Assembly (NCBI RefSeq): GCF_947170395.1
Contig: NZ_CAMVTE010000018.1
Location: 1-45,320, forward strand
DNA length: 45,320 nt
Source of the DNA: an uncultured Methanobrevibacter sp.
GTDB taxonomy: Archaea > Methanobacteriota > Methanobacteria > Methanobacteriales > Methanobacteriaceae
Reading direction: 5' to 3'
Shown: positions 7,737-15,954 of the stretch, piece after piece
Numbering within the stretch: the stretch's first letter is position 1
How the letters are laid out: each line of letters opens with the position of its first letter
Program-made: the position numbers and the translations under genes
The notes under the pieces: model-generated
Told to the model about the DNA's origin: nothing
The model's input: the letters and a program-made list of their open reading frames with translations, nothing else
Database searches by the model: none

Positions 7737-9872
7737 ATGGATTTAAGCAATATCGATATTTCTAAATTATCCTTTTCTGAACGGTTTTATTTAAAGTGTA
7801 TTTCAGATGGAAATAAGGTTCGTGAATCATTAGATATCATGACCAAGGATCCTATGAAATATAATGCTGATTTGTTGTTTAAAATTCTTGAGGATAATAA
7901 AGATACAGAGTATGGTCAAAAATATGATTTTGCAAATATTAAAAGCATTGAGGAATATCAAAACAAGGTTCCTATAACTGATTATGATAGCTATGCAGAT
8001 TACATTTACAGAATGACTGAAAACGGAGAGAAAAATCTATTAACCTCCTATGAAATAATTCATTATGCAAAATCATCCGGTACAATGGGAAATCCTAAAA
8101 GGATACCTACCAGCTCTCTTAATCAAGAAATCAACATGAAATATAATTATGCTTATCTATTCAACATGTTTTCTGAAAAAGTTGGTTTTGACTGGATTAA
8201 ATATCCTTTTTTAAATTTAACAGAACTTTCCATATCTACATTGCCTTCCGGTGACACTTATGGTTCTATTTCAGGTAAGATAATGGGTGGTTTTGGCGAT
8301 AAAATTTCTGAGTTTATCACATCTCCGATTGAGGCTTTAGTTCCAGAGGTTGGTACTGATATTCGTTATATTCATGCACGCTTTGCATTAATAAATCCTG
8401 ACATCTCATTTACAATAACCAGTTTTGTAAGTTTGTTTTTAGAAATTTTACGTTACATTAAAGGTAATTGGGAGCTGTTAGTTAAAGATATTGAAAATGG
8501 GACTATTAATGAGTCTGTAAAAATGTCTGATGAAGTTCGTGAAAGTTTACTTGGAAAAATCAAACCGATGCCTGAAAGGGCAGATGAACTTAGAAAAATA
8601 TTTAAAGAAGGCTTTGATGAACCTATTGTTCCTAAAATTTGGCCAAGAATGTTGCTCCTTATAGGATGCGGATCTGGAGGTTTTTCAAATTATGTTGAAA
8701 AAATAAAAAAGTTTACAGGTCCGGAATTTAATTTTGCATTAATCGGATTAACTGCATCCGAAGGCATATTCTCACTTTTCACAGAATTAAACAGTCATGA
8801 TGAAATTCTCATACCTGACAGCATGTTTTATGAATTTTTACCGTTGGATGCTGATGGGGACTTTAGCAAAATCGTGACTCTGGATAAATTAGAAGAAGGA
8901 AAAGACTATGAAGTTATTACTACTAATCTATCCGGATTTTATCGTTACAGGATGAAAGATGCTGTTCGATGTATTGGAAAATATAACAACACACCAATGA
9001 TTGAATTTTTATATAGGCTGGACCAATGTTTAAGTTTGGCCGGTGAGAAGGTTAACGAAGAAAATTTAAGAGCGGCGGCATATAAAACAGAAAAGGATTT
9101 GGGATTCGATTTAATAGATTTCTCAGTTTATGCTGATTCCGATTCATCTCCAATGAAATATGTTTATTTAATGGAAGTGGATGATCTACCGGATGATGTA
9201 ACAAAAGGAATCATTCAGGAAAAAATAAATGAGAATTTCTGTGCTACTGATCCAGTTTTATGTAATAAACTCGATAAATGTTTACTTGGAAAAACAGAAC
9301 TTCATTTGCTGCAACCTGAAACTTATTTGTTATATAAAGAATTAAAAGTTGCCAGAGGTTCTTCTCCAGCCCAAGTTAAACCTCCTAGAGTATTAAGAGA
9401 TGAACTAGATAGGTCTTTCTTCAATATTTTAATAGATGAAGAATTGGACCAGGATTATGGATGGAATATGGAAGAAATTATTTTAAAATCTAATACAGAT
9501 AATTTAGATTCACTTTTATTAACAATTGAAGAATTGCTCGAAGATAAAGGAGTCCCAATGAAATCTAAATTGCAGTTGGAGTTAATAATTGAAGAATTGT
9601 TTGTAAATATTTGTAATTATGCTTATGAAAAAGAGGATGAAATAAAAATTCAATATGTGATTTTAAATGATCCTTTGAGGATAATTATGAACTTTATAGA
9701 TAGTGGAATAGAGTTTAATCCTTTAAATATGGATGGTCCTGATTTAACTCTTGAAGCAGAAAAAAGAGAAATTGGTGGATTAGGTTTAACAATAGTTCGA
9801 AAAAATGTCGATGGGATAGATTACAAATATGAAAATAATCAAAACATTCTAACTATTGAAAAAATATTTTAA
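7737..9872 (+). CDS. GH3-family acyl-acid ligase fused to a C-terminal RsbW-like HATPase domain
   Basis: Residues ~30-570 are a GH3 (auxin-responsive family) adenylating enzyme: the ATP-binding SSGTMGNPKRIP, the LTASEGIFS motif, GFYRYRMKDAVRC, LAGEKVNEENL and the closing VKPPRVLRD are all recognisable. Plant GH3 enzymes adenylate a carboxylic acid and join it to an amino acid; prokaryotic substrates are not known to me. Residues ~585-711 are an RsbW-like HATPase domain with an intact N-box (EELFVNICNYAY, Asn624), G1 box DSGIEF (D655) and G2 box GGLGLTIVRK. Unlike the MATE fusion, this copy looks able to bind ATP and to phosphorylate a STAS serine. It is the last gene of the operon. GAGG precedes the ATG. 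Confidence 0.88.
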   Translation: MDLSNIDISKLSFSERFYLKCISDGNKVRESLDIMTKDPMKYNADLLFKILEDNKDTEYGQKYDFANIKSIEEYQNKVPITDYDSYADYIYRMTENGEKNLLTSYEIIHYAKSSGTMGNPKRIPTSSLNQEINMKYNYAYLFNMFSEKVGFDWIKYPFLNLTELSISTLPSGDTYGSISGKIMGGFGDKISEFITSPIEALVPEVGTDIRYIHARFALINPDISFTITSFVSLFLEILRYIKGNWELLVKDIENGTINESVKMSDEVRESLLGKIKPMPERADELRKIFKEGFDEPIVPKIWPRMLLLIGCGSGGFSNYVEKIKKFTGPEFNFALIGLTASEGIFSLFTELNSHDEILIPDSMFYEFLPLDADGDFSKIVTLDKLEEGKDYEVITTNLSGFYRYRMKDAVRCIGKYNNTPMIEFLYRLDQCLSLAGEKVNEENLRAAAYKTEKDLGFDLIDFSVYADSDSSPMKYVYLMEVDDLPDDVTKGIIQEKINENFCATDPVLCNKLDKCLLGKTELHLLQPETYLLYKELKVARGSSPAQVKPPRVLRDELDRSFFNILIDEELDQDYGWNMEEIILKSNTDNLDSLLLTIEELLEDKGVPMKSKLQLELIIEELFVNICNYAYEKEDEIKIQYVILNDPLRIIMNFIDSGIEFNPLNMDGPDLTLEAEKREIGGLGLTIVRKNVDGIDYKYENNQNILTIEKIF

Positions 9873-9997
9873 TTCATCTAATTATCCAATTTTGGGATTT
9901 AATTTAATATTATCTAAAATTTAATCAACAGATAAATGTTTTAGTATAGGATAGTTGTGGACAGAAAACATAATTTAATTATCTTTGGCATGATAAA

Positions 9998-11314
9998 ATG
10001 ATTCTTAAGGTTAAAAAGATTTCAGAAATTGGGGGTGTTGTCAAAGCACCGCCTTCAAAAAGCTATTCGCACAGAGCAGTAATTTTAGCATCACTTGCAA
10101 AAGGCACTTCGAAATTATATGACATGTTGTATTCCGAAGATACTTTGGCATCAATTAGAGTTTGTAAAGCGCTGGGTGCTGAAATTAATCAATCTGAAGA
10201 TTATTTGGAAGTTATTGGAACTGGAGGGAAACTTCACAATTCTTCAGCCAAACCAATTGACTTGGCAAATTCCGGAACTACTTTAAGGTTAATGACTTCT
10301 GTAGCTGCTTTAAGTGATAATGAAGTAGTTTTAACCGGTGATGAATCCCTGCAAACACGCCCTATGGGTTTATTAATGAGTGCCTTACAACCGTTAGGTG
10401 TCAATGCAGAATCAATTAATGATAATGAAAAAGCACCAATATTGATTAAACCGGGTTATGTGGGTGGCGATACTAATATTTATGGAAATGTTAGTTCACA
10501 GTTCATATCATCAATTTTAATATCCTCTCCATTGTCAGAACATGGTGTAACTTTATATGTTCTACCAGAATTTAAGTCAAAGCCATATGTTAATATGACT
10601 TTGGATATTATGAGGAAATTCGGCGTTAAAACATTAAAAGGATATTATCTCAAGCACGATAATTGTGATAAACAACATCAAAGCTGTAGGATTGATGAGT
10701 TTAAGATTACAAAACAGGATTATTTTGCTTGCGATTATACTGTTGAAGGTGATTATTCATCAGCATCTTACTTACTCGCATTAATAGCTATTAATGGTGG
10801 CAATGCTAAAATTAAAAATCTGTTTAGGAATTCTAAACAAGGAGATAAAGTAATTTTAGATATATTGCAAAAAATGGGTGCCACAATTATCCGTGGTGAT
10901 GATTATGTAGAAATTGCATCAGATGGACATTTAAAATCTATAGATGTTGATTTGTCTAATGCTCCTGATTTGCTCATTACCGTTGCGGTTCTAGCGGCAA
11001 TGGCTGAAGGTACTACTAATATCACTGGTGTGGCCCATGCCAGAGTTAAAGAAACTGACAGGATTGACACTACCTGCAGAGAATTAGAAAAATTGGGCTG
11101 TAAGCTAACTGAACGGGAAGATGGAATGAGCATAACTGGTGGTGTTAACTCTGGAGTTGTTGATTCACACGGTGACCACAGATTGGCCATGGCGTTTTCA
11201 CTAATAGGTTTAAAACATGATATAGAAATAAAGAATGGTGAAGTATTTGACGTGTCATTTCCAGATTTTATTGAATCTATGGCAGAGTTAGGATTTGAAT
11301 TGGAGTTGGTATGA
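9998..11314 (+). CDS. aroA: 3-phosphoshikimate 1-carboxyvinyltransferase (EPSP synthase)
   Basis: This 438-aa enzyme joins phosphoenolpyruvate to shikimate 3-phosphate, the sixth step of the shikimate pathway. Seen are [17 protein letters not shown] near the start, [12 protein letters not shown], the arginine segment QTRPMG, VKETDRI and [14 protein letters not shown], all family signatures with phosphoenolpyruvate- and shikimate-binding residues. Length is normal. Its stop overlaps the ATG of nth (ATGA), so the two genes are coupled. aroD, an earlier pathway step, lies at 35317-35991. The Shine-Dalgarno is weak. The 125-bp gap before it holds no other obvious signal. Confidence 0.95.
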   Translation: MILKVKKISEIGGVVKAPPSKSYSHRAVILASLAKGTSKLYDMLYSEDTLASIRVCKALGAEINQSEDYLEVIGTGGKLHNSSAKPIDLANSGTTLRLMTSVAALSDNEVVLTGDESLQTRPMGLLMSALQPLGVNAESINDNEKAPILIKPGYVGGDTNIYGNVSSQFISSILISSPLSEHGVTLYVLPEFKSKPYVNMTLDIMRKFGVKTLKGYYLKHDNCDKQHQSCRIDEFKITKQDYFACDYTVEGDYSSASYLLALIAINGGNAKIKNLFRNSKQGDKVILDILQKMGATIIRGDDYVEIASDGHLKSIDVDLSNAPDLLITVAVLAAMAEGTTNITGVAHARVKETDRIDTTCRELEKLGCKLTEREDGMSITGGVNSGVVDSHGDHRLAMAFSLIGLKHDIEIKNGEVFDVSFPDFIESMAELGFELELV

Positions 11315-11943
11315 TGAATAAGGAAGAAAGAGTAATCGAACTTGTAAATCAGCTGGACAATACTTTTGAAATAAGAACTTTTTTAGACCATGATCCTTAT
11401 AAGGTATTAGTCAGGACAATTTTATCCCAAAGAACCAGAGATGAAAATACCGATCAGGCTACTGAAAATTTATTCAGTAAATATAAAGACATATATGAAG
11501 TGGTTGACGCTCCAATTGATGATGTAAAAGAATTGATTAAACCTGCAGGATTTTATAACGTTAAAGCAGCAAGAATTCAGGAAGTTTCACAGATTCTTAT
11601 AGATGAATATGGTGGTGAGGTTCCGGATACTTTAGAAGAGCTTGTAAAGCTTCCGGGTGTTGGAAGAAAAACTGCCAATTGTGTATTGGTGTTTGCATTT
11701 GACTTGCCGGCAATTCCTGTTGACACTCATGTTCACAGAATTTCTAACCGTTTGGGTTTGGTTGATACAAAAGAGCCTGAAGAAACTGAAGTGGAACTTT
11801 CAAAAATAGCTCCTAAGGATTTATGGATTAAATTAAACGATTTGATGGTTCAGTTCGGCCAAAATATCTGCAAACCTATTGGACCTCAGTGTGAGATTTG
11901 TCCCTGCACAGAAATCTGCGATTATTTTGCAGAAAACATCTAA
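11311..11943 (+). CDS. nth: Endonuclease III (DNA glycosylase/AP lyase)
   Basis: This 210-aa base-excision repair enzyme removes oxidised pyrimidines and nicks at abasic sites. The helix-hairpin-helix [13 protein letters not shown] carries the catalytic lysine, and [13 protein letters not shown] carries the catalytic aspartate. The C-terminal cysteines follow the C-x6-C-x2-C-x5-C spacing of the [4Fe-4S] cluster ([17 protein letters not shown]). Length equals the family norm. The first of two adjacent ATG codons overlaps aroA's stop by four bases; the second ATG at 11314 is equally possible. Confidence 0.95.
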   Translation: MMNKEERVIELVNQLDNTFEIRTFLDHDPYKVLVRTILSQRTRDENTDQATENLFSKYKDIYEVVDAPIDDVKELIKPAGFYNVKAARIQEVSQILIDEYGGEVPDTLEELVKLPGVGRKTANCVLVFAFDLPAIPVDTHVHRISNRLGLVDTKEPEETEVELSKIAPKDLWIKLNDLMVQFGQNICKPIGPQCEICPCTEICDYFAENI

Positions 11944-11972
11944 TTTTTTGCATTTTTAAAATTTTCCAAAAC

Positions 11973-12030
11973 ATTTATAAACTAAAACAATGTTATATAA
12001 CAATAGTTATTATAACATTCGTTATATTTA
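11973..12030 (+). promoter_or_regulatory. cysK promoter with repeated GTTAT/ATAAC operator
   Basis: A TATA box (ATTTATAAA, 11973-11981) is followed at 11991-12002 by the perfect palindrome TGTTATATAACA, at 12006-12016 by GTTATTATAAC, and at 12021-12026 by a further half site GTTATA. The predicted transcription start, about 25 bases after the TATA box, falls at about 12003, so a bound protein would cover it and repress. Similar arms stand before cysE and metY. The cysK leader would be about 90 bases; AGGAGA at 12080-12085 is the ribosome site. Binding is inferred. Confidence 0.65.
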
Positions 12031-12091
12031 ACTTAAAGATAACCCTTTTAATATACCATTAAAAACAATTAATATAATAGGAGAAAAAATT

Positions 12092-13039
12092 ATGGCAAAT
12101 ATACCAGAATTAAAAAGAGGAGTGCTCGACAGTATTACTGATGCTATTGGAAACACTCCAATCGTAAGATTAAACAATTTAACAGAAGGATTAGAAGCAG
12201 AAGTGGATGTAAAAATAGAATCATTCAACCCAACCGGAAGTGTAAAAGACCGTGTTGCAGTTGCTATGATTGAGGATGCAGAAGAAAAAGGCTTGCTCAA
12301 ACCTGGTGCTACAATCATCGAACCGACAAGTGGAAACACTGGTATTGGTCTTGCATTTGCAGCGGCTGCTAAAGGTTACAAATTAATTATAACCATGCCT
12401 GAAACCATGTCTATTGAAAGAAGAAAATTTGTTGGCGTTTTAGGTGCGGAAATTGTCTTAACTCCTGGTGCTGATGGAATGGGTGGAGCTATTGCAAAAG
12501 CGAAAGAACTTAATGAAAATACACCAGATTCCATTATCTTAGGTCAATTCGATAACCCTGCTAATGTTAAAATCCATGCTGAAACTACTGCTCAGGAAAT
12601 CTTAAGGGACACTGAAGGAAATGTTGATATCGTTGTTGGCGGTGTTGGTACAGGCGGAACAATTACTGGAATCGGTAAAGTATTAAAAGAAGAAGTTCCT
12701 GGTGTAAAAATTGTTGCGGTTGAACCAAAAGATTCCCAAACCTTAGGAAAAGGTGAAAAAGGACCTCACAAAATTCAAGGTATTGGCGCAGGTTTTGTAC
12801 CTTCAATTTATGATTCTGATGTAATTGATGAAATCATTCCTGTTGCAAATGAAGATGCTGGAAACACATTGCTTGCTCTTGCTAAAAAAGAAGGCATATT
12901 TTCAGGAATATCTTCTGGAGCTGCAACTTGGGCTGCATTGGATTTAGCTAAAAAAGATGAAAACAAAGGTAAAAGGATAATAGCAATTTTACCTGATAAT
13001 GGTGAAAGATATCTCTCTGTAGAATGGTTATTTGAATAA
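12092..13039 (+). CDS. cysK: Cysteine synthase A (O-acetylserine sulfhydrylase)
   Basis: This 315-aa PLP enzyme makes cysteine from O-acetylserine and sulfide. The PLP lysine is in FNPTGSVKDRVA (about residue 52), the substrate loop is EPTSGNTGIGLAF, and the phosphate-binding loop is VGTGGTITGIG. The serine motif SGISSGAATWAAL is near the end. Length is typical of CysK. It precedes cysE, which makes its substrate, with a separate operator between them. Many methanogens instead make cysteine on tRNA through Sep-tRNA, so this bacterial-type pathway was probably gained by transfer at some point; that is inference from family knowledge. Confidence 0.95.
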   Translation: MANIPELKRGVLDSITDAIGNTPIVRLNNLTEGLEAEVDVKIESFNPTGSVKDRVAVAMIEDAEEKGLLKPGATIIEPTSGNTGIGLAFAAAAKGYKLIITMPETMSIERRKFVGVLGAEIVLTPGADGMGGAIAKAKELNENTPDSIILGQFDNPANVKIHAETTAQEILRDTEGNVDIVVGGVGTGGTITGIGKVLKEEVPGVKIVAVEPKDSQTLGKGEKGPHKIQGIGAGFVPSIYDSDVIDEIIPVANEDAGNTLLALAKKEGIFSGISSGAATWAALDLAKKDENKGKRIIAILPDNGERYLSVEWLFE

Positions 13040-13045
13040 GAATAA

Positions 13046-13081
13046 TTATTTATACTATATGTTATAAATTTATTTTATAAC
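13046..13081 (+). promoter_or_regulatory. cysE promoter with GTTATAAA/TTTATAAC operator
   Basis: A TATA-like TATTTATACTA at about 13047-13057 is followed by GTTATAAA (13061-13068), a 5-base spacer, and TTTATAAC (13074-13081), a perfect 8-bp inverted repeat. The position relative to the TATA box is the same as in the cysK promoter. GAGG at 13089-13092 is the cysE ribosome site. Confidence 0.6.
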
Positions 13082-13099
13082 AATCTTTGAGGTTTACCA

Positions 13100-13807
13100 A
13101 TGTTTGATAATTTAAGGGATGAAATCAAAGCAATCAAGCAAAAAGATCCTGCGGCAAGGTCTACACTAGAGATTTTCCTTTGCTACCCTGGATTTTATGC
13201 TTTGTTATTTCATAGAGTCAGTCATTGGCTTTGGAATCATTCTTTAAAACTTTTAGCCCGTATTAATTCCAATATTGCACGATTTCTCACTGGAATAGAA
13301 ATTCACCCTGGTGCTACATTTGGTAAACGTGTTTTCATAGACCATGGGATGGGTGTTGTTGTTGGTGAGACTGCAATCGTTGGTGATGACGTGCTGTTAT
13401 ATCAAGGTGTAATCCTTGGAGGGACCAGTACAGAAAAAACCAAAAGACATCCTACTTTGGAACGGGGGGTCATTGTTGGTGCAGGTGCAAAGGTAATGGG
13501 TAACATTACCATCGGAGAGTACTCTAAAATAGGTACAGGTGCAGTTGTACTAAAGGATGTTCCTCCTGAATCAACATGTGTGGGCGTTCCAGGTCGTATT
13601 GTTAAATGTAAGGGTGTTTCCTACAAGGAAGTTGACCTTGACCACGGTAAGCTTCCAGACCCTGTTGCGGATGCAATCAGAACCTTGGAAAAACACCTCA
13701 AAGAAAATGATCAACAAATTAAGATATTATTTGATAAAAACGAAATTTGTTTAACAGAAGATATCCGAGATGAACAAGAAGAACTAGAGGATTTGTTTAA
13801 AAAATAG
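13100..13807 (+). CDS. cysE: Serine O-acetyltransferase
   Basis: This 235-aa enzyme acetylates serine with acetyl-CoA, giving the substrate for CysK. It has a helical N-terminal part (residues ~1-70) and a left-handed beta-helix with IHPGATFG, the active-site [13 protein letters not shown] and [20 protein letters not shown], ending in [15 protein letters not shown]. The roughly 55-residue tail after this is acidic and longer than in many short bacterial homologues; a CysE C-terminus often binds CysK, but I cannot tell whether this one does. The regulator gene follows 11 bases later, so both probably share the operator at 13061-13081. Confidence 0.95.
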   Translation: MFDNLRDEIKAIKQKDPAARSTLEIFLCYPGFYALLFHRVSHWLWNHSLKLLARINSNIARFLTGIEIHPGATFGKRVFIDHGMGVVVGETAIVGDDVLLYQGVILGGTSTEKTKRHPTLERGVIVGAGAKVMGNITIGEYSKIGTGAVVLKDVPPESTCVGVPGRIVKCKGVSYKEVDLDHGKLPDPVADAIRTLEKHLKENDQQIKILFDKNEICLTEDIRDEQEELEDLFKK

Positions 13808-13818
13808 AAGGGATTTTT

Positions 13819-14199
13819 ATGAAACCGCCTTGTGAAATCGTAGTATGGTATGTAATACCGGCCATTAGGTCTGAATTAGCTAAAGAACTTTTAAATTTGG
13901 GCATGAGGCAAAAAGATGTTTCAGAGCTCATGGACATTACTCAACCTGCAGTGTCACAGTACATTACAGACAAACGTGGAAGTGGAATAAAACTTGATGA
14001 TAATGTCCGGAAAATGGTTAAGGACTTTGCTAAGGAACTGGCTGACGGAAGAGCTACAAAAGCACAACTGATTGGAAGAACATGCGCTATCTGTAAGCAT
14101 GTTGAAACTGCAGATGTTTTGAACCAACTTAACATTGACAAATCTGAGCTTGGTGAGGATTGTCAATCTTGTTTAGGTTCCGAAGCTAGTAATTGCTAA
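13819..14199 (+). CDS. HTH transcriptional regulator with Cys-rich C-terminus, probable sulfur/cysteine regulator
   Basis: This is a 126-aa archaeal XRE-like regulator. Residues ~18-60 contain a helix-turn-helix, LLNLGMRQKDVSELMDITQ then PAVSQYITDKRGSG. The N-terminal PCEIVVWYVIPAIRSELAKE is typical of the archaeal family of predicted regulators. The last 40 residues carry five cysteines: CAIC (around 92-95), then CQSC and a final C near the terminus, a likely metal or Fe-S site. It is co-transcribed with cysE (11-base gap, GAAGGGA ribosome site). A natural inference is that it reads sulfur, Fe-S or redox status and binds the GTTAT/ATAAC sites. I do not know a characterised member, so the effector is unproven. 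Confidence 0.75.
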   Translation: MKPPCEIVVWYVIPAIRSELAKELLNLGMRQKDVSELMDITQPAVSQYITDKRGSGIKLDDNVRKMVKDFAKELADGRATKAQLIGRTCAICKHVETADVLNQLNIDKSELGEDCQSCLGSEASNC

Positions 14200-14270
14200 A
14201 AATATTGGGAATAATAGTAAACTATTTAAACTATCAATAACCAATATTTTATTATACTTTTAATTTTAGT

Positions 14271-14342
14271 GGCAAGTTTACCGAGTGGCTTAGGTGTGTG
14301 GCTGCAGACCATAATACGGGGGTTCAAATCCCTCACTTGCCT
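14271..14342 (+). tRNA. tRNA-Cys (GCA)
   Basis: The acceptor stem is GGCAAGT with ACTTGCC (seven pairs). The D arm is ACC/GGT. The anticodon arm TGTGG-CTGCAGA-CCATA has one G-T pair and anticodon GCA. The T arm is GGGGG-TTCAAAT-CCCTC. The discriminator base is T, as in other tRNA-Cys, and no CCA is encoded. A TATA-like TATTTTATTATACTT lies about 30 bases upstream. It sits 32 bases before cysS and downstream of cysE. Confidence 0.95.
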
Positions 14343-14374
14343 TTTATAATTACTATTTTTCGAGGTTATTTTTT

Positions 14375-15724
14375 ATGGACGTTTATTCAACTTTAACTCG
14401 CAGTAAAGAGAATTTTGTGACTATTAATAAAAATAGAGTTAACTTATTTGTTTGCGGTCCGACTGTTTATGATGATGCTCATATTGGTCATGGAAGAACT
14501 TACATTTCTTTTGATACAATTAAAAGATATTTGGAGTACAGTGGATATGCAGTATTTTATATCCAGAACATCACTGATATTGATGATAAAATCATCAACA
14601 GGTCAAAAGAAAGCGGAATTCCGGCAAGTCAGTTAGCTAGAAAATTTGAAAAAAGATACATTGAAGACATGAATAAATTAAATGTCAATGGTGTTAATTT
14701 ATTTGCAAGAGCAACCGATCATGTTGATGAAATATTGGATCAGATTCAAAGATTAATCGATAAGGGTTTTGCTTATGAAACCGAAGATGGAGTTTATTTT
14801 GAAATTGATAAGTTTCCTGAATTCGGTAAATTATCCAACAGAAATGTCGAGGAGCTGGAATCTCACAGAGACCTTGCTGAGACCACTAAGAAAAATCCTC
14901 AGGACTTTGCGCTTTGGAAAAAACGTGAGGGTACAGATGAACCAACATGGCCATCCCCATGGGGTGATGGAAGGCCTGGCTGGCACATTGAGGATACTGC
15001 AATAACCGAATACTACTTCGGACCTCAATATGATGCCCATGGTGGAGGTTTGGATTTGATTTTCCCACACCACGAAGCGGAAATTACACAAATGGAAGCG
15101 GTTTCAGGGAAAGCTCCTATGGTTAAATTCTGGTTACACACTGGATTTTTAAATGTAAACGGAGAAAAAATGTCAAAATCTTTAAACAACTTCATTACCA
15201 TTCGTGAATTGCTTGAAGATTGGGATGCCGAAACATTCAGATTCTTTGTACTTTCAACTCACTACAGAAGCCCTATCGACTTTTCTAAAGATTCACTTCA
15301 TCAATCTGAAAAAAGTTTGGATAGGATTAGAAAATACTATGAACTTTTAGATGTTGAAGTGACTGAAGAATTTAGTTCTGATTATGAAATATTGGATAAA
15401 TGGTCCGGCGAATTCTTCAATAGTATGGATGATGACTTTAACACTCCAAAAGCTATTGCAGCTGTGTTCGGATTAATAAATGATTCCAAAAATGATTTGG
15501 AAAATTTATCTGATGATGATAAAATAGCTATTAAGGCATTCTTGGATGATGTGGCTCATATTTTTGGTGTCAGCTTTGAAGTAGCAGAAGTAAATGCTGG
15601 AAGCGATGATTTGCTTGAAGTAATTTCTGAAGTAAGAACTGAACTTAGAGCTAACAAACAATATGATTTGTCTGATAAGATTAGAGATAACCTGCAGTCA
15701 TTGGGTTATGAGATAAATGATTAG
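14375..15724 (+). CDS. cysS: Cysteinyl-tRNA synthetase
   Basis: This 449-aa class Ia synthetase charges tRNA-Cys, the gene of which lies just upstream. The HIGH motif is in VYDDAHIGHGRT with the first zinc cysteine in VCGPTVYD. KMSKS is in NGEKMSKSLNNF. The zinc residues His and Glu are in FPHHEAEITQ. One expected zinc ligand differs: the usual WHIEC is WHIED here (about residue 208), so Asp would replace Cys. The enzyme is otherwise complete, with its anticodon-binding tail. GAGG precedes the ATG. A hairpin terminator follows the stop. Confidence 0.95.
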   Translation: MDVYSTLTRSKENFVTINKNRVNLFVCGPTVYDDAHIGHGRTYISFDTIKRYLEYSGYAVFYIQNITDIDDKIINRSKESGIPASQLARKFEKRYIEDMNKLNVNGVNLFARATDHVDEILDQIQRLIDKGFAYETEDGVYFEIDKFPEFGKLSNRNVEELESHRDLAETTKKNPQDFALWKKREGTDEPTWPSPWGDGRPGWHIEDTAITEYYFGPQYDAHGGGLDLIFPHHEAEITQMEAVSGKAPMVKFWLHTGFLNVNGEKMSKSLNNFITIRELLEDWDAETFRFFVLSTHYRSPIDFSKDSLHQSEKSLDRIRKYYELLDVEVTEEFSSDYEILDKWSGEFFNSMDDDFNTPKAIAAVFGLINDSKNDLENLSDDDKIAIKAFLDDVAHIFGVSFEVAEVNAGSDDLLEVISEVRTELRANKQYDLSDKIRDNLQSLGYEIND

Positions 15725-15765
15725 GGAGATTTGAATCTCCGTTTTTCTATTTTTTAATTTTTTTC
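15725..15765 (+). terminator. Terminator after cysS
   Basis: GGAGATT (15725-15731), a 2-base loop, and AATCTCC (15734-15740) form a perfect 7-bp hairpin, followed by GTTTTTCTATTTTTT. It starts right after the cysS stop codon. Confidence 0.7.
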
Positions 15766-15795
15766 TATAAGAAATAACAACCTTTATATACTATA

Positions 15796-15910
15796 ATAAC
15801 ATATGTTATATTATATAACATAAGTTATATTTTATTTTTTTCAATGTTTTAATTTAGGCATACAAAACATTTAAATATAAAAAATAACTATTGTTATATA
15901 GTAATATAAC
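15796..15910 (+). promoter_or_regulatory. metY promoter flanked by four GTTAT/ATAAC operator sites
   Basis: Upstream of the TATA box (TTTAAATATA, about 15870-15880) lie the perfect 14-bp palindrome ATAACATATGTTAT (15796-15809) and ATATAAC-ATAA-GTTATAT (15813-15830). Downstream lie ATAAC-TATT-GTTAT (15884-15897) and GTTATAT-AGTA-ATATAAC (15893-15910), which overlap each other and the predicted start site near 15900-15905. Sites on both sides of the TATA box suggest strong, perhaps looped, repression. The arms match those before cysK and cysE. Confidence 0.65.
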
Positions 15911-15954
15911 ACGTGATATATTATTAAGAAATTCAATTATTAAGGTGATTATTA

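Noticed and set aside
1622-9872. A sigma factor or DNA-binding output gene for the partner switch
   Set aside because: I looked through all genes of the module and its flanks and found none; the only candidates for output are the fused transporter and ligase.
12028-12339. Minus-strand open frame over the cysK start
   Set aside because: It is a shadow of cysK; its protein has no recognisable fold and would cover the cysK promoter.
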